The notes beneath the pieces were generated by a model that was given only the letters and a program-made list of their open reading frames with translations, was not told where the DNA came from and did not search any database. Position numbers and translations under genes: made by a program. Below, piece by piece: positions 1-5,552 of a DNA stretch of 5,552 nt (within the stretch, counting starts at the first letter, position 1; the number at the start of each line of letters is the position of its first letter). Location: the NCBI GenBank assembly GCA_948750805.1, contig CAPZYV010000064.1:1-5552 (forward strand), in the 5' to 3' direction. This DNA comes from an uncultured Bacilli bacterium. GTDB taxonomy: Bacteria; Bacillota_I; Bacilli_A; RF39; UBA660.

Positions 1-1
1 T

Positions 2-535
2 AAAACCGTTTTTGTAGATGTAAAGGGTGCGGTAAATGCACCTGGTGTCTATGAATTAGATAATGGTAAAAGAGTAATTGATGCAATAAATCTAGCAGGC
101 GGATTATCTGATAATGCTAATACCATTAACTTAAATCTTAGTAAGAAGCTTACGGATGAGATGTATATTGTAGTTTATACTAAAAATGAAATAGCAGAGT
201 ATAAAAAGAATAATAATGCAAAAGAAATTTCATGTGCATCAAATGAATGTGTGTGTCCTGATACAAACAATTCGGCTTGTATAAAAAGTTCTAGTAGTAA
301 AAGTTCATCATCTTCTAGTAATAATAGTAATGAGAAAACTAATTCTAAGGTATCTATTAATTCGGCTAATCAAGAAGAATTAATGACACTTTCTGGAATA
401 GGAGAATCTAAAGCTAATGCCATAATAAGTTATAGACAAGAAAATGGTGAATTTAAAACCATAGAAGACATAAAAAATGTTTCTGGTATTGGTGATGCAG
501 TATATGAAAAAATAAAAAATAACATTACTTTATAA
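2..535 (+). CDS. comEA: ComEA-type competence DNA receptor, 3' part (start lies before the window)
   Basis: The reading frame is open from base 2, so the gene enters from the left; 177 residues are visible. The first ATG inside the window (161) lies in the middle of a domain and is not the start. The first ~60 visible residues form an SLBB (soluble ligand-binding beta-grasp) domain, with VDVKGAVNAPGVYEL near the start and INLAGGL further on. A low-complexity linker follows, with four cysteines (bases 233-280) and then a serine run (287-319). The last ~60 residues are a double helix-hairpin-helix DNA-binding domain with two SGIG hairpins and a typical SINSANQEELMTLSGIG opening. ComEA is a membrane-anchored extracellular receptor that binds double-stranded DNA and passes it to ComEC; the anchor would be in the missing N-terminus. 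The stop codon overlaps the comEC start (TAATG), so the two are one operon, with no comEB between them as in B. subtilis. Identity is firm from domain order and context. Confidence 0.95.
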   Translation, partial: KTVFVDVKGAVNAPGVYELDNGKRVIDAINLAGGLSDNANTINLNLSKKLTDEMYIVVYTKNEIAEYKKNNNAKEISCASNECVCPDTNNSACIKSSSSKSSSSSSNNSNEKTNSKVSINSANQEELMTLSGIGESKANAIISYRQENGEFKTIEDIKNVSGIGDAVYEKIKNNITL

Positions 536-2544
536 TGAAGTTAAAGATAAAAGTAATATTATTAATTGTTTTAATAATTTCTTTATTTAGAGTAAGTTTT
601 ATTTTATTAAATGATAAAAACATTTATCATGAAACAAAAAAAGATGTAAAAGGGGTAATAACGTATATAAAAAAAGATAACGATAAAATAGTTTTTGATA
701 TAAAGTCAGATAATAAATATAGAATAACTACTTATAATAAGTTTAACTATAATTTAGGAGATAAGTTGTTAGTAAGTGGAGTTTTTATAAATCCCAGTGA
801 TAATACAGTATTTAATCTTTTTAATTATAGAAAGTATTTGCTATCAAAAAACATAAAAGAAATAAGTAATAATCCTAAAATAGAACTTATTTCTAAAAAT
901 AAAAACATATTGTACTTATTAAAAAATAAAATGATAAAACACATAGAAAAGTATAAGACAAGGAAGTATCTTAAAGCTTTCGTAATGGGTGATACATCAG
1001 ATTTTGAAGAAGATATAAAAGAATCTTATAGAAGTGTAGGTATAAGTCATCTTCTTGCAATATCTGGTATGCACGTTGGAGTATTCTTACTGATTTTAAA
1101 TTTTTTGTTAAAGAAAGTAAAGTATAAATATATTATTGTTTTTATGTTTCTATTATTATTTCTTTTTATAACTAATTTTTCAGAATCTCTTATGCGATGC
1201 ACGTTATTTATGTTTTTAAATCATTTGAATAAAAAGTTTAAATTAAAGATAGATAATATTTATGTAATCATATTAACTGGATCTATTTTACTTTTAATTA
1301 ATCCATATTTAATATATAGCGTAGGGTTTTTGTTTTCGGTAATAATTACTTTCTTTATAATTTTATCTAGAAAACTTTTAGAAAACAAAAGCTATTTTAG
1401 AAAAACACTTATTATATCAGTAATATGTTTTTTAGCATCTATTCCTATTCTTACTTATTATTTTTTTAGCATTAATTTACTTACTCCAATATTTAATTTA
1501 TTATTTGTACCAATTGTTTCTTTTATAATTTTTCCACTTGGTTTAATTACTTTTATATTTCCATTTTTTGATAATTTATATTTTTTTATATTAAATATAT
1601 TTGAATATTTAGTATTGGTAATGAGCAAAATAAAAATATTATCTTTTGTGATTGCAAAACCAAGTATTTACATATTTATTTTATATTATTTATTTTTATA
1701 CTTAAGTATTAAAGTAAATGAAAAGTATATATTATTCTTTGTAGTAGTATTAATATTTAATATAAATGCTAAGTTCTTTATTTTAGATCCAGAAATTATA
1801 TTTTTAGATGTTGGTCAAGGAGATAGCACGGTTATTATATTACCACAGGGAAAAACGATATTAGTGGATACTGGTGGAATCTTTATGAGTAATTCTTCCG
1901 TAGTTAAAAATAAAACCATTCCATATTTAAATTCTAGAGGTATAAACAATATTGATTTACTTATTTTAACGCATGGTGATTATGATCATATGGGAGAAGC
2001 TAAAACATTGCTTGATAATATAAAAGTAGGTAAGGTTTTAATAAATAAAGGAGATATAAATAAATTAGAGGAAGATATTTTAAATTATAATAATGCCAAA
2101 ATTGTAGATAATAATTATGTTATCGATAATCATGAATTATTATTTTTAAATGATAAAATTTATGATAATGAAAATAGTAATAGTATAGTTACGTATCTTA
2201 ATATAAAAAATAATAATATATTATTAATGGGTGATGCAGATAAAATAGTAGAAAATAACATAATTAATGAGTATAATTTACCAAAAATGGATATATTAAA
2301 AGTAGGCCATCATGGTTCTAATACCAGTAGTGATATTAATTTTATAAAAAATACTGATCCTGTTTATTCGGTTATATCAGTAGGAAAAAATAATAGGTAT
2401 GGCCATCCTAATAAAACTGTTTTAGATACGCTTAAATATTCTAATATACTAAGAACTGATAAAAATGGGAGTATTAGATTCATATTTAAGCAAAATATGG
2501 TTAACAAAATTGATTGTAAGCCATATATTATTGTAGAACGCTGA
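535..2544 (+). CDS. comEC: ComEC/Rec2-family DNA-uptake channel protein
   Basis: This 669-residue protein is somewhat shorter than the ~776-residue B. subtilis ComEC but has the full three-part plan. After a first membrane segment (about 5-25) there is an extracytoplasmic OB-fold region (about 37-82), ending in the typical FNYRKYLLSKNI (96-107). The Competence domain follows, with MGDTSDF (151-157), HLLAISGMHVG (172-182) and many hydrophobic segments to about 410. The C-terminus is a metallo-beta-lactamase-like domain: FLDVGQGD (423-430), LVDTGG (443-448), THGDYDHMGE (479-488), MGDAD (565-569), GHHGSNTSS (591-599) and GHPN (623-626), so the expected metal-site motifs are present. ComEC carries single-stranded transforming DNA across the membrane; the C-terminal domain is proposed to be the nuclease that degrades the other strand. 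No Shine-Dalgarno is visible, which fits translational coupling to comEA through the 1-base overlap. The N-terminal outer domain has no cysteine, so the disulfide described there for B. subtilis is absent. The protein has no tryptophan. Confidence 0.97.
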   Translation: MKLKIKVILLIVLIISLFRVSFILLNDKNIYHETKKDVKGVITYIKKDNDKIVFDIKSDNKYRITTYNKFNYNLGDKLLVSGVFINPSDNTVFNLFNYRKYLLSKNIKEISNNPKIELISKNKNILYLLKNKMIKHIEKYKTRKYLKAFVMGDTSDFEEDIKESYRSVGISHLLAISGMHVGVFLLILNFLLKKVKYKYIIVFMFLLLFLFITNFSESLMRCTLFMFLNHLNKKFKLKIDNIYVIILTGSILLLINPYLIYSVGFLFSVIITFFIILSRKLLENKSYFRKTLIISVICFLASIPILTYYFFSINLLTPIFNLLFVPIVSFIIFPLGLITFIFPFFDNLYFFILNIFEYLVLVMSKIKILSFVIAKPSIYIFILYYLFLYLSIKVNEKYILFFVVVLIFNINAKFFILDPEIIFLDVGQGDSTVIILPQGKTILVDTGGIFMSNSSVVKNKTIPYLNSRGINNIDLLILTHGDYDHMGEAKTLLDNIKVGKVLINKGDINKLEEDILNYNNAKIVDNNYVIDNHELLFLNDKIYDNENSNSIVTYLNIKNNNILLMGDADKIVENNIINEYNLPKMDILKVGHHGSNTSSDINFIKNTDPVYSVISVGKNNRYGHPNKTVLDTLKYSNILRTDKNGSIRFIFKQNMVNKIDCKPYIIVER

Positions 2545-2573
2545 TGCATGATAAAGCGTTTTTAGATAGATTT

Positions 2574-2619
2574 AGAGAAACTAAAAAAGAGAAGACTTAG
2601 TTTCTCTTTTTGTTTTTTT
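2574..2619 (+). terminator. Rho-independent terminator of the comE operon, possibly bidirectional
   Basis: A perfect 11-bp stem pairs AGAGAAACTAA (2574-2584) with TTAGTTTCTCT (2597-2607), with a 12-base loop and a T-rich tail (2608-2619, one G). It begins 30 bases after the comEC stop. A second hairpin shares these bases: AAAAAGAGAA (2584-2593) with TTCTCTTTTT (2602-2611), loop of 8. The two cannot form together, but both end at the same T-tract on the + strand. Read leftward, the second hairpin has its own T run (complement of 2583-2588), so it may also end lexA transcripts, whose stop codon (2618-2620) abuts the element. The stems are AU-rich, so strength is uncertain. Confidence 0.8.
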
Positions 2620-3229
2620 AAAATTTTCTATATAATCCAATAGCTTTACCTAAGATAGTACAGTTAGGCAATATGATGGGCTTCATTGTATCATTTTCAG
2701 GTTGTAATCTTATATGTGTAGCTTCTTTATAAAAAGTTTTTAAAGTAACTTCGTTTTCCATTGTCATTGCAACAACGATATCACCATTTCTAGCTACGTT
2801 TTGTCTTTGAACTATTACTATATCTCCATCAAAGATACCAGCGTTAATCATACTTTCACCACTTACTTTTAAAGTAAATACTTCTTCTTTACTTGGAATC
2901 AAATAAGTAGGTAAACTAAAGTATTCATCTGGCGTTTCTATTGCTTCAATAGGTGAACCAGCAGTTATTTTACCAAGAAGTGGTACGTCCACAACTGAAT
3001 CATTTAAATATTCATTATTACCAACTATTTCTAAAGATCTATACTTTGAATTAGTCTTTTTTATGTATCCTTTTGATTCTAGTGCAGTTATGTGTGACTG
3101 TATCGTAGCAGGTGAGTTTAATCCTAAAGCAGAACCGATTTCTCTTACCGCAGGTGGGTATCCATGATTTGCAACATAACTTTTTATATAATCTAATACG
3201 TCTTTTTGTCTGTTTGTAAGTTTTTCCAT
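2618..3229 (-). CDS. lexA: LexA, SOS repressor with self-cleavage domain
   Basis: This 203-residue protein is of normal LexA length. Residues 1-65 are the winged helix-turn-helix domain: LTNRQKDVLDYI at the start and a recognition region REIGSALGL..SPATIQSHI (29-47), typical of Gram-positive LexA. Residues ~80-203 are the S24 peptidase-like domain. The scissile Ala90-Gly91 lies in LLGKITAGSPIEA, the catalytic Ser126 in VSGESM, and the Lys164 general base in VTLKTF. All self-cleavage residues are present, so the protein should respond to RecA filaments on single-stranded DNA. The start is set by a strong AGGGAGG ribosome binding site (3234-3240, minus strand), four bases before the ATG. The gene converges on comEC and diverges from a 48-codon membrane-protein gene. 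An SOS box overlapping its own -35 element predicts autorepression. It has no tryptophan and nothing abnormal. Confidence 0.98.
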   Translation of the reverse strand: MEKLTNRQKDVLDYIKSYVANHGYPPAVREIGSALGLNSPATIQSHITALESKGYIKKTNSKYRSLEIVGNNEYLNDSVVDVPLLGKITAGSPIEAIETPDEYFSLPTYLIPSKEEVFTLKVSGESMINAGIFDGDIVIVQRQNVARNGDIVVAMTMENEVTLKTFYKEATHIRLQPENDTMKPIILPNCTILGKAIGLYRKF

Positions 3230-3255
3230 AATGCCTCCCTTTTAATTACATTTTT

Positions 3256-3284
3256 ATAATACCACACTTACTTTACATTGTCAA
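3256..3284 (-). promoter_or_regulatory. lexA promoter (extended -10)
   Basis: On the minus strand a perfect -35 TTGACA (3284-3279) is separated by exactly 17 bases from TATTAT (3261-3256). TG lies one base before the -10, giving an extended -10. A start near 3249 would leave a leader of about 20 bases carrying the AGGGAGG site. The -35 shares three bases with the SOS box at 3282-3295, so LexA binding should block RNA polymerase directly. Promoter and start site are predicted from sequence only. Confidence 0.85.
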
Positions 3285-3295
3285 ACATTTGTTCA
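3282..3295 (-). promoter_or_regulatory. LexA operator (SOS box 1), lexA-proximal
   Basis: Read on the minus strand the site is TGAACAAATGTTTG. It matches the Bacillus-type SOS consensus CGAACRNRYGTTYG at 13 of 14 positions; only the first base differs. It overlaps the end of the lexA -35 hexamer and lies just upstream of the -35 of the rightward gene (3305-3310). It is 53 bases from the lexA start codon. It most probably serves lexA autoregulation. Confidence 0.88.
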
Positions 3296-3304
3296 GATTT
3301 TATA

Positions 3305-3333
3305 TTGACACATACGTTTGTTCGTGATAAGAT
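3305..3333 (+). promoter_or_regulatory. Promoter of the SOS microprotein gene
   Basis: A perfect -35 TTGACA (3305-3310) and a 17-base spacer lead to TAAGAT (3328-3333), a 4-of-6 match to TATAAT. The weak -10 is helped by a TGn extension (TGA at 3325-3327). The spacer contains the whole second SOS box (3311-3324), a repressing position where LexA and RNA polymerase could not bind together. A start near 3340 gives a leader of about 34 bases. The -35 elements of the two divergent promoters are only 20 bases apart. Confidence 0.8.
3311..3324 (-). promoter_or_regulatory. LexA operator (SOS box 2), inside the microprotein promoter
   Basis: Read on the minus strand the site is CGAACAAACGTATG, again 13 of 14 against CGAACRNRYGTTYG, with one deviation in the second half-site. 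It sits between the -35 and -10 of the rightward promoter. It shares the GAACAAA core and orientation with box 1, and the two box starts are 29 bp apart. This pairing is the main evidence that the downstream small gene belongs to the SOS regulon. Confidence 0.87.
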
Positions 3334-3373
3334 TTAATTGTAAATAAACGAAGTAAAAGAAGGAGTGAGTATT

Positions 3374-3520
3374 ATGAAATTTTTAAAAGAATATAAAGGA
3401 GTAGCGCTTGTGTATTTAATTATTACCCTTGTAAATGTAGTATTCATTATTAATTATGAAAAGCCATCAGATAATATAAAACAAGTATCTAGCGAAAGAA
3501 ATGTTGTAGCAAATGCATAA
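3374..3520 (+). CDS. SOS-controlled single-pass membrane microprotein, YneA/SosA-like division inhibitor candidate
   Basis: This 48-codon ORF runs ATG to TAA. A strong AAGGAG site (3360-3365) lies eight bases before the ATG, which fixes the start. The protein has a short basic head (Lys2, Lys5, Lys8), one hydrophobic segment of about 18 residues (Val10-Asn27) and a polar tail of about 21 residues ending NVVANA. The positive-inside rule predicts a cytoplasmic N-terminus and an external tail. There is no LysM domain, cysteine or enzyme motif. It lies divergent from lexA, behind a promoter filled by an SOS box, and before tkt. This is the position of yneA in Bacillus (about 105 residues, membrane segment plus LysM) and sosA in Staphylococcus (about 77 residues, membrane segment plus external tail), both damage-induced inhibitors of cell division. 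A like role is inferred from place, regulation and architecture, not clear sequence identity. A TisB-like membrane-active SOS peptide is the alternative. The coding call is strong; the function is moderate. Confidence 0.82.
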   Translation: MKFLKEYKGVALVYLIITLVNVVFIINYEKPSDNIKQVSSERNVVANA

Positions 3521-3528
3521 TAATTTAA

Positions 3529-3557
3529 TTGATAAATAATCTTTTTTGCCTTATAAT
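3529..3557 (+). promoter_or_regulatory. tkt promoter
   Basis: TTGATA (3529-3534, 5 of 6 to consensus) is followed after exactly 17 bases by a perfect TATAAT (3552-3557). Transcription would start near 3564, giving a leader of about 23 bases with AAAGGG (3573-3578) eight bases before the tkt ATG. No SOS box is present, so tkt should have constitutive expression independent of the SOS promoter upstream. Read-through from the small gene could add to it. Confidence 0.75.
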
Positions 3558-3568
3558 AAATTTATAAG
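3550..3568. repeat. Short inverted repeat over the tkt -10 and start site
   Basis: CTTATAA (3550-3556) and TTATAAG (3562-3568) are perfect 7-base inverted arms around a 5-base centre. They cover the -10 hexamer and the expected start point. It could be an operator or a small leader hairpin. In sequence this AT-rich it may be chance. Confidence 0.3.
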
Positions 3569-3586
3569 ATAGAAAGGGTTATTTAT

Positions 3587-5539
3587 ATGAATGATGAAAA
3601 AATAATTAGTGCGATAAAAGCACTTTCGGTAGCGGAAATATCTAAAGCTAAAAGTGGTCATCCTGGTATAGCTTTAGGGGCTGCACCTATTTTATACACT
3701 TTATATAGTAGGCATATGAACATAGACGTAACTAATGACAAGTGGATAAACAAAGATAGATTTATAATGTCTGCGGGCCATGGTTCAGCTCTTTTATATG
3801 CAACGCTTTATATGTCAGGGTTTGATTTATCAATTAGCGATTTAAAAAACTTTAGGCAAATAGATTCTATTACTCCAGGTCATCCTGAATTTGGTGTTAC
3901 TAAAGGAGTAGACTCATCAACTGGACCTTTGGGTCAAGGAATAGCAACAGCAGTTGGTATTGCATCAGCAGAAAAATATTTAAAAGAAAAGTTTGATAAC
4001 CTTTTGGATTATAACACGTACGTGTTATGTGGAGAAGGAGACTTAATGGAAGGTGTAACTTACGAAGCATGTTCTTTGGCCGGAAACTTAAAACTTGGTA
4101 ATTTAATAGTTTTATATGATTCTAATAGTGTTACTTTAGATGGTGATTTAAACAAAAGTTTTAGTGAAGATGTTTTAAAAAGATTTGATTCTATGGGTTG
4201 GCATACCGATAAAGTACTAGATGGAAATAATTGGATGTTAATAGACATGGCAATTAGCAAGGCCAAGAGAATAACAGATAAACCATCATTCATAGAAATA
4301 AAAACAACCATAGGTAAAGATTCTTTACTTCAAGGAACTAATAAAGTTCATGGAAATCCATTAACTAAAGAAGATATAAGACAATTAAAAGAAAAATTAA
4401 AACTGGACAAAGACTTATTTTCGAATATAGCATCACTTAGAAAAGAAATGTCAAACTTCATAAGAATAAGGGTTTCTCATGATAAAAAAACATGGGATAC
4501 AAAGTATAATGCATACATAAATTCTTGTGATGAAAAGACAAAAAGATTTTTAGAATCGTTAAGTGAAGATAAAAGATATGATATAACAAGATTATTTAAA
4601 GCTGAAATCTTTGATGATGATGAATTAAGAAACATAAACGGTAAGGTAATGAATATCATCGCGGATAATTATCCAGCTTTCCTAGGTGGTAGTGCAGACC
4701 TTTCATCATCAACTAAAACTTATTTAAATAACTTTGGTGACTTTTCTAAAGACAATTATAGTGGCAAAAACTTTTGGTTTGGAGTAAGAGAACATGCTAT
4801 GGGAGCGTTTATAAACGGTTTAGCTCTTTCTGGATTAAGACCTTTTGCATCAACTTTTTTAGCGTTTTCTGATTACCAAAAACCATCTATTAGAATGGCT
4901 AGCTTAATGAACTTACCAAGTACATTTGTATTTACTCATGACTCTGTTATGATAGGTGAAGATGGACCAACTCATCAGCCTATAGAACAATTACCAATGC
5001 TTAGAAGTATTCCTAATCACTATGTTTATAGACCATGTGATGCTAACGAAATAATTGGTTCATGGCAAACAATTCTTAATAATGATAAGCCATCTTCTAT
5101 AGTTCTTTCTAGAAGTAAATGCAAGAATTTAGATGTAACTGATCCTTTAAGTGTAAAAAAAGGAGCTTACATAATTAGAAAGGAAAAGAAGAAGTTATTT
5201 GGAATAATAATTGCAACGGGAAGTGAAGTATCACTTGCACTTGATATAGCAGAAAAACTATCTTTAAAAGGAATGGAAATAAGAGTTGTTTCAATGCCTT
5301 GTATGGAACTTTTTGAAGAGCAATCTAAAAATTACCAAGAGGAAGTCCTTCCAATAGGATATAAAACCTTTGTAATAGAAAGAGCATCTAAATTTGGATG
5401 GCATAAATATGTTTACAATGATAAATACATTATGGGATTAGATGAATTTGGATATTCAGGTAAAGTAGAAGATGTTTTAGCTAAGTTAAAATTAGATGAT
5501 GAAACTATAACTAAAAGAATAGAAAAATTATTAAAGTAA
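3587..5539 (+). CDS. tkt: Transketolase
   Basis: The 650 residues are close to the 663 of E. coli TktA, so the protein is full length. It transfers two-carbon ketol units between sugar phosphates in the non-oxidative pentose phosphate pathway, using thiamine diphosphate and a divalent metal in a cytoplasmic dimer. The pyrophosphate domain (about 1-270) shows KSGHPGIALG (22-31), SAGHGS (62-67), TPGHPEFG (96-103), GPLGQG (113-118), the cofactor motif GEGDLMEG (149-156) with Asn180, and VHGNPL (254-259). The middle domain (about 345-515) has GGSADL (367-372), VREHAMG (400-406) with the cofactor-activating Glu402, FLAFSDY (424-430) and HDSVMIGEDGPTHQP (451-465). The C-terminal domain starts near 530 with IATGSEV (542-548). 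The first cofactor-motif acid is Glu150 where most transketolases have Asp. AAAGGG eight bases upstream supports the ATG, and the N-terminus aligns with the family. The gene follows lexA and the SOS gene as in Bacillus and Staphylococcus. Confidence 0.97.
   Translation: MNDEKIISAIKALSVAEISKAKSGHPGIALGAAPILYTLYSRHMNIDVTNDKWINKDRFIMSAGHGSALLYATLYMSGFDLSISDLKNFRQIDSITPGHPEFGVTKGVDSSTGPLGQGIATAVGIASAEKYLKEKFDNLLDYNTYVLCGEGDLMEGVTYEACSLAGNLKLGNLIVLYDSNSVTLDGDLNKSFSEDVLKRFDSMGWHTDKVLDGNNWMLIDMAISKAKRITDKPSFIEIKTTIGKDSLLQGTNKVHGNPLTKEDIRQLKEKLKLDKDLFSNIASLRKEMSNFIRIRVSHDKKTWDTKYNAYINSCDEKTKRFLESLSEDKRYDITRLFKAEIFDDDELRNINGKVMNIIADNYPAFLGGSADLSSSTKTYLNNFGDFSKDNYSGKNFWFGVREHAMGAFINGLALSGLRPFASTFLAFSDYQKPSIRMASLMNLPSTFVFTHDSVMIGEDGPTHQPIEQLPMLRSIPNHYVYRPCDANEIIGSWQTILNNDKPSSIVLSRSKCKNLDVTDPLSVKKGAYIIRKEKKKLFGIIIATGSEVSLALDIAEKLSLKGMEIRVVSMPCMELFEEQSKNYQEEVLPIGYKTFVIERASKFGWHKYVYNDKYIMGLDEFGYSGKVEDVLAKLKLDDETITKRIEKLLK
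4011..4028. repeat. Perfect 18-bp palindrome inside tkt
   Basis: ATAACACGT is followed directly by its reverse complement ACGTGTTAT, with no spacer. It encodes YNTYVL just before the GEGDLMEG motif of transketolase. Function is unknown; it may be a protein-binding site or coincidence of codon choice. Confidence 0.35.
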
Positions 5540-5552
5540 TAAAATGTCTAAA

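Noticed and set aside
535..2544. Possible recoding of TGA as tryptophan (Mollicutes-like code), suggested by lack of Trp in ComEC
   Set aside because: All seven Trp codons of tkt are TGG, no gene has an internal TGA, and the TGA at the comEC end follows a normal-looking C-terminus. Lack of Trp fits base composition.
2364..2549. Reverse-strand ORF of 61 codons opposite the comEC end, and two further reverse ORFs (4060-4311, 4477-4659) opposite tkt
   Set aside because: They lie opposite well-supported domains of comEC and tkt and have no recognisable domains, so they are read as antisense shadows.
2537..2563. AACGC/GCGTT inverted repeat across the comEC stop, followed by T's
   Set aside because: It has a five-bp stem with a long loop and only four T's after the arm, and the far stronger hairpin follows immediately.
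2544..2600. 18-codon ORF starting at the comEC stop (TGATG overlap), encoding MHDKAFLDRFRETKKEKT
   Set aside because: It would be coupled like comEA-comEC, but it runs through the left arm and loop of the terminator and stops in the right arm, and it resembles no known product. It is most likely incidental.
3347..3353. Third CGAA-type half-site in the leader of the microprotein gene
   Set aside because: There is no matching second half at the correct spacing.
3523..3547. Possible terminator after the microprotein gene: ATTTA/TAAAT stem then six T's
   Set aside because: The stem is five A:U pairs only and overlaps the tkt -35. It is too weak to call, which leaves read-through into tkt open.
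4335..4349. GAAC....GTTC pair inside tkt resembling an SOS box
   Set aside because: The half-sites are seven bases apart instead of four, so it does not fit the LexA operator.
5544..5552. Possible start (ATG TCT AAA) of a next gene five bases after the tkt stop
   Set aside because: Only three codons are visible and no clear ribosome binding site precedes them, so it cannot be called.
1..5552. CRISPR arrays, tRNA/rRNA genes, insertion sequences, attachment sites
   Set aside because: No regularly spaced repeats, tRNA-like folds, transposase fragments or terminal repeats were seen on reading both strands.

Overview
The window comes from an AT-rich, low-GC Gram-positive-type genome (Bacillota, probably a Bacilli or Mollicutes-related lineage). 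This is judged from strongly A/T-biased codons, Lys/Asn/Ile-rich proteins, AGGAGG-type ribosome binding sites, Bacillus-type SOS boxes, and the gene order lexA / small membrane protein / tkt, which is the order known from Bacillus and Staphylococcus. All seven tryptophans of the transketolase are TGG and comEC ends at TGA, so the standard bacterial code fits. The species cannot be named from this sequence.

Layout. Positions 2-535 (+) hold the 3' part of comEA, the DNA receptor for natural transformation. It overlaps by one base with comEC at 535-2544 (+), the DNA-uptake channel with its C-terminal metallo-beta-lactamase-like domain. A hairpin terminator at 2574-2619 separates comEC from the convergent lexA at 2618-3229 (-), the SOS repressor with a complete self-cleavage apparatus. 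The 144-bp gap 3230-3373 is a compact divergent SOS control region. It has two extended -10 promoters and two LexA boxes that each match 13 of 14 consensus positions. One box overlaps the lexA -35 element and the other fills the spacer of the rightward promoter. The rightward promoter drives a 48-codon gene at 3374-3520 (+) encoding a single-pass membrane microprotein. A separate sigma-A-type promoter at 3529-3557 then precedes tkt at 3587-5539 (+), a full-length transketolase.

How the parts fit. comEA and comEC are a translationally coupled DNA-uptake operon. lexA and the microprotein form an SOS module: LexA represses itself and its neighbour until DNA damage triggers its cleavage. By position, regulation and architecture, the microprotein is the counterpart of the SOS cell-division inhibitors YneA (Bacillus) and SosA (Staphylococcus). 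It is much shorter than either and has no LysM domain. It is the most interesting object in the window. tkt is a housekeeping pentose-phosphate gene whose place here reflects conserved gene order rather than SOS function, although read-through from the SOS promoter is possible because no convincing terminator lies between them.
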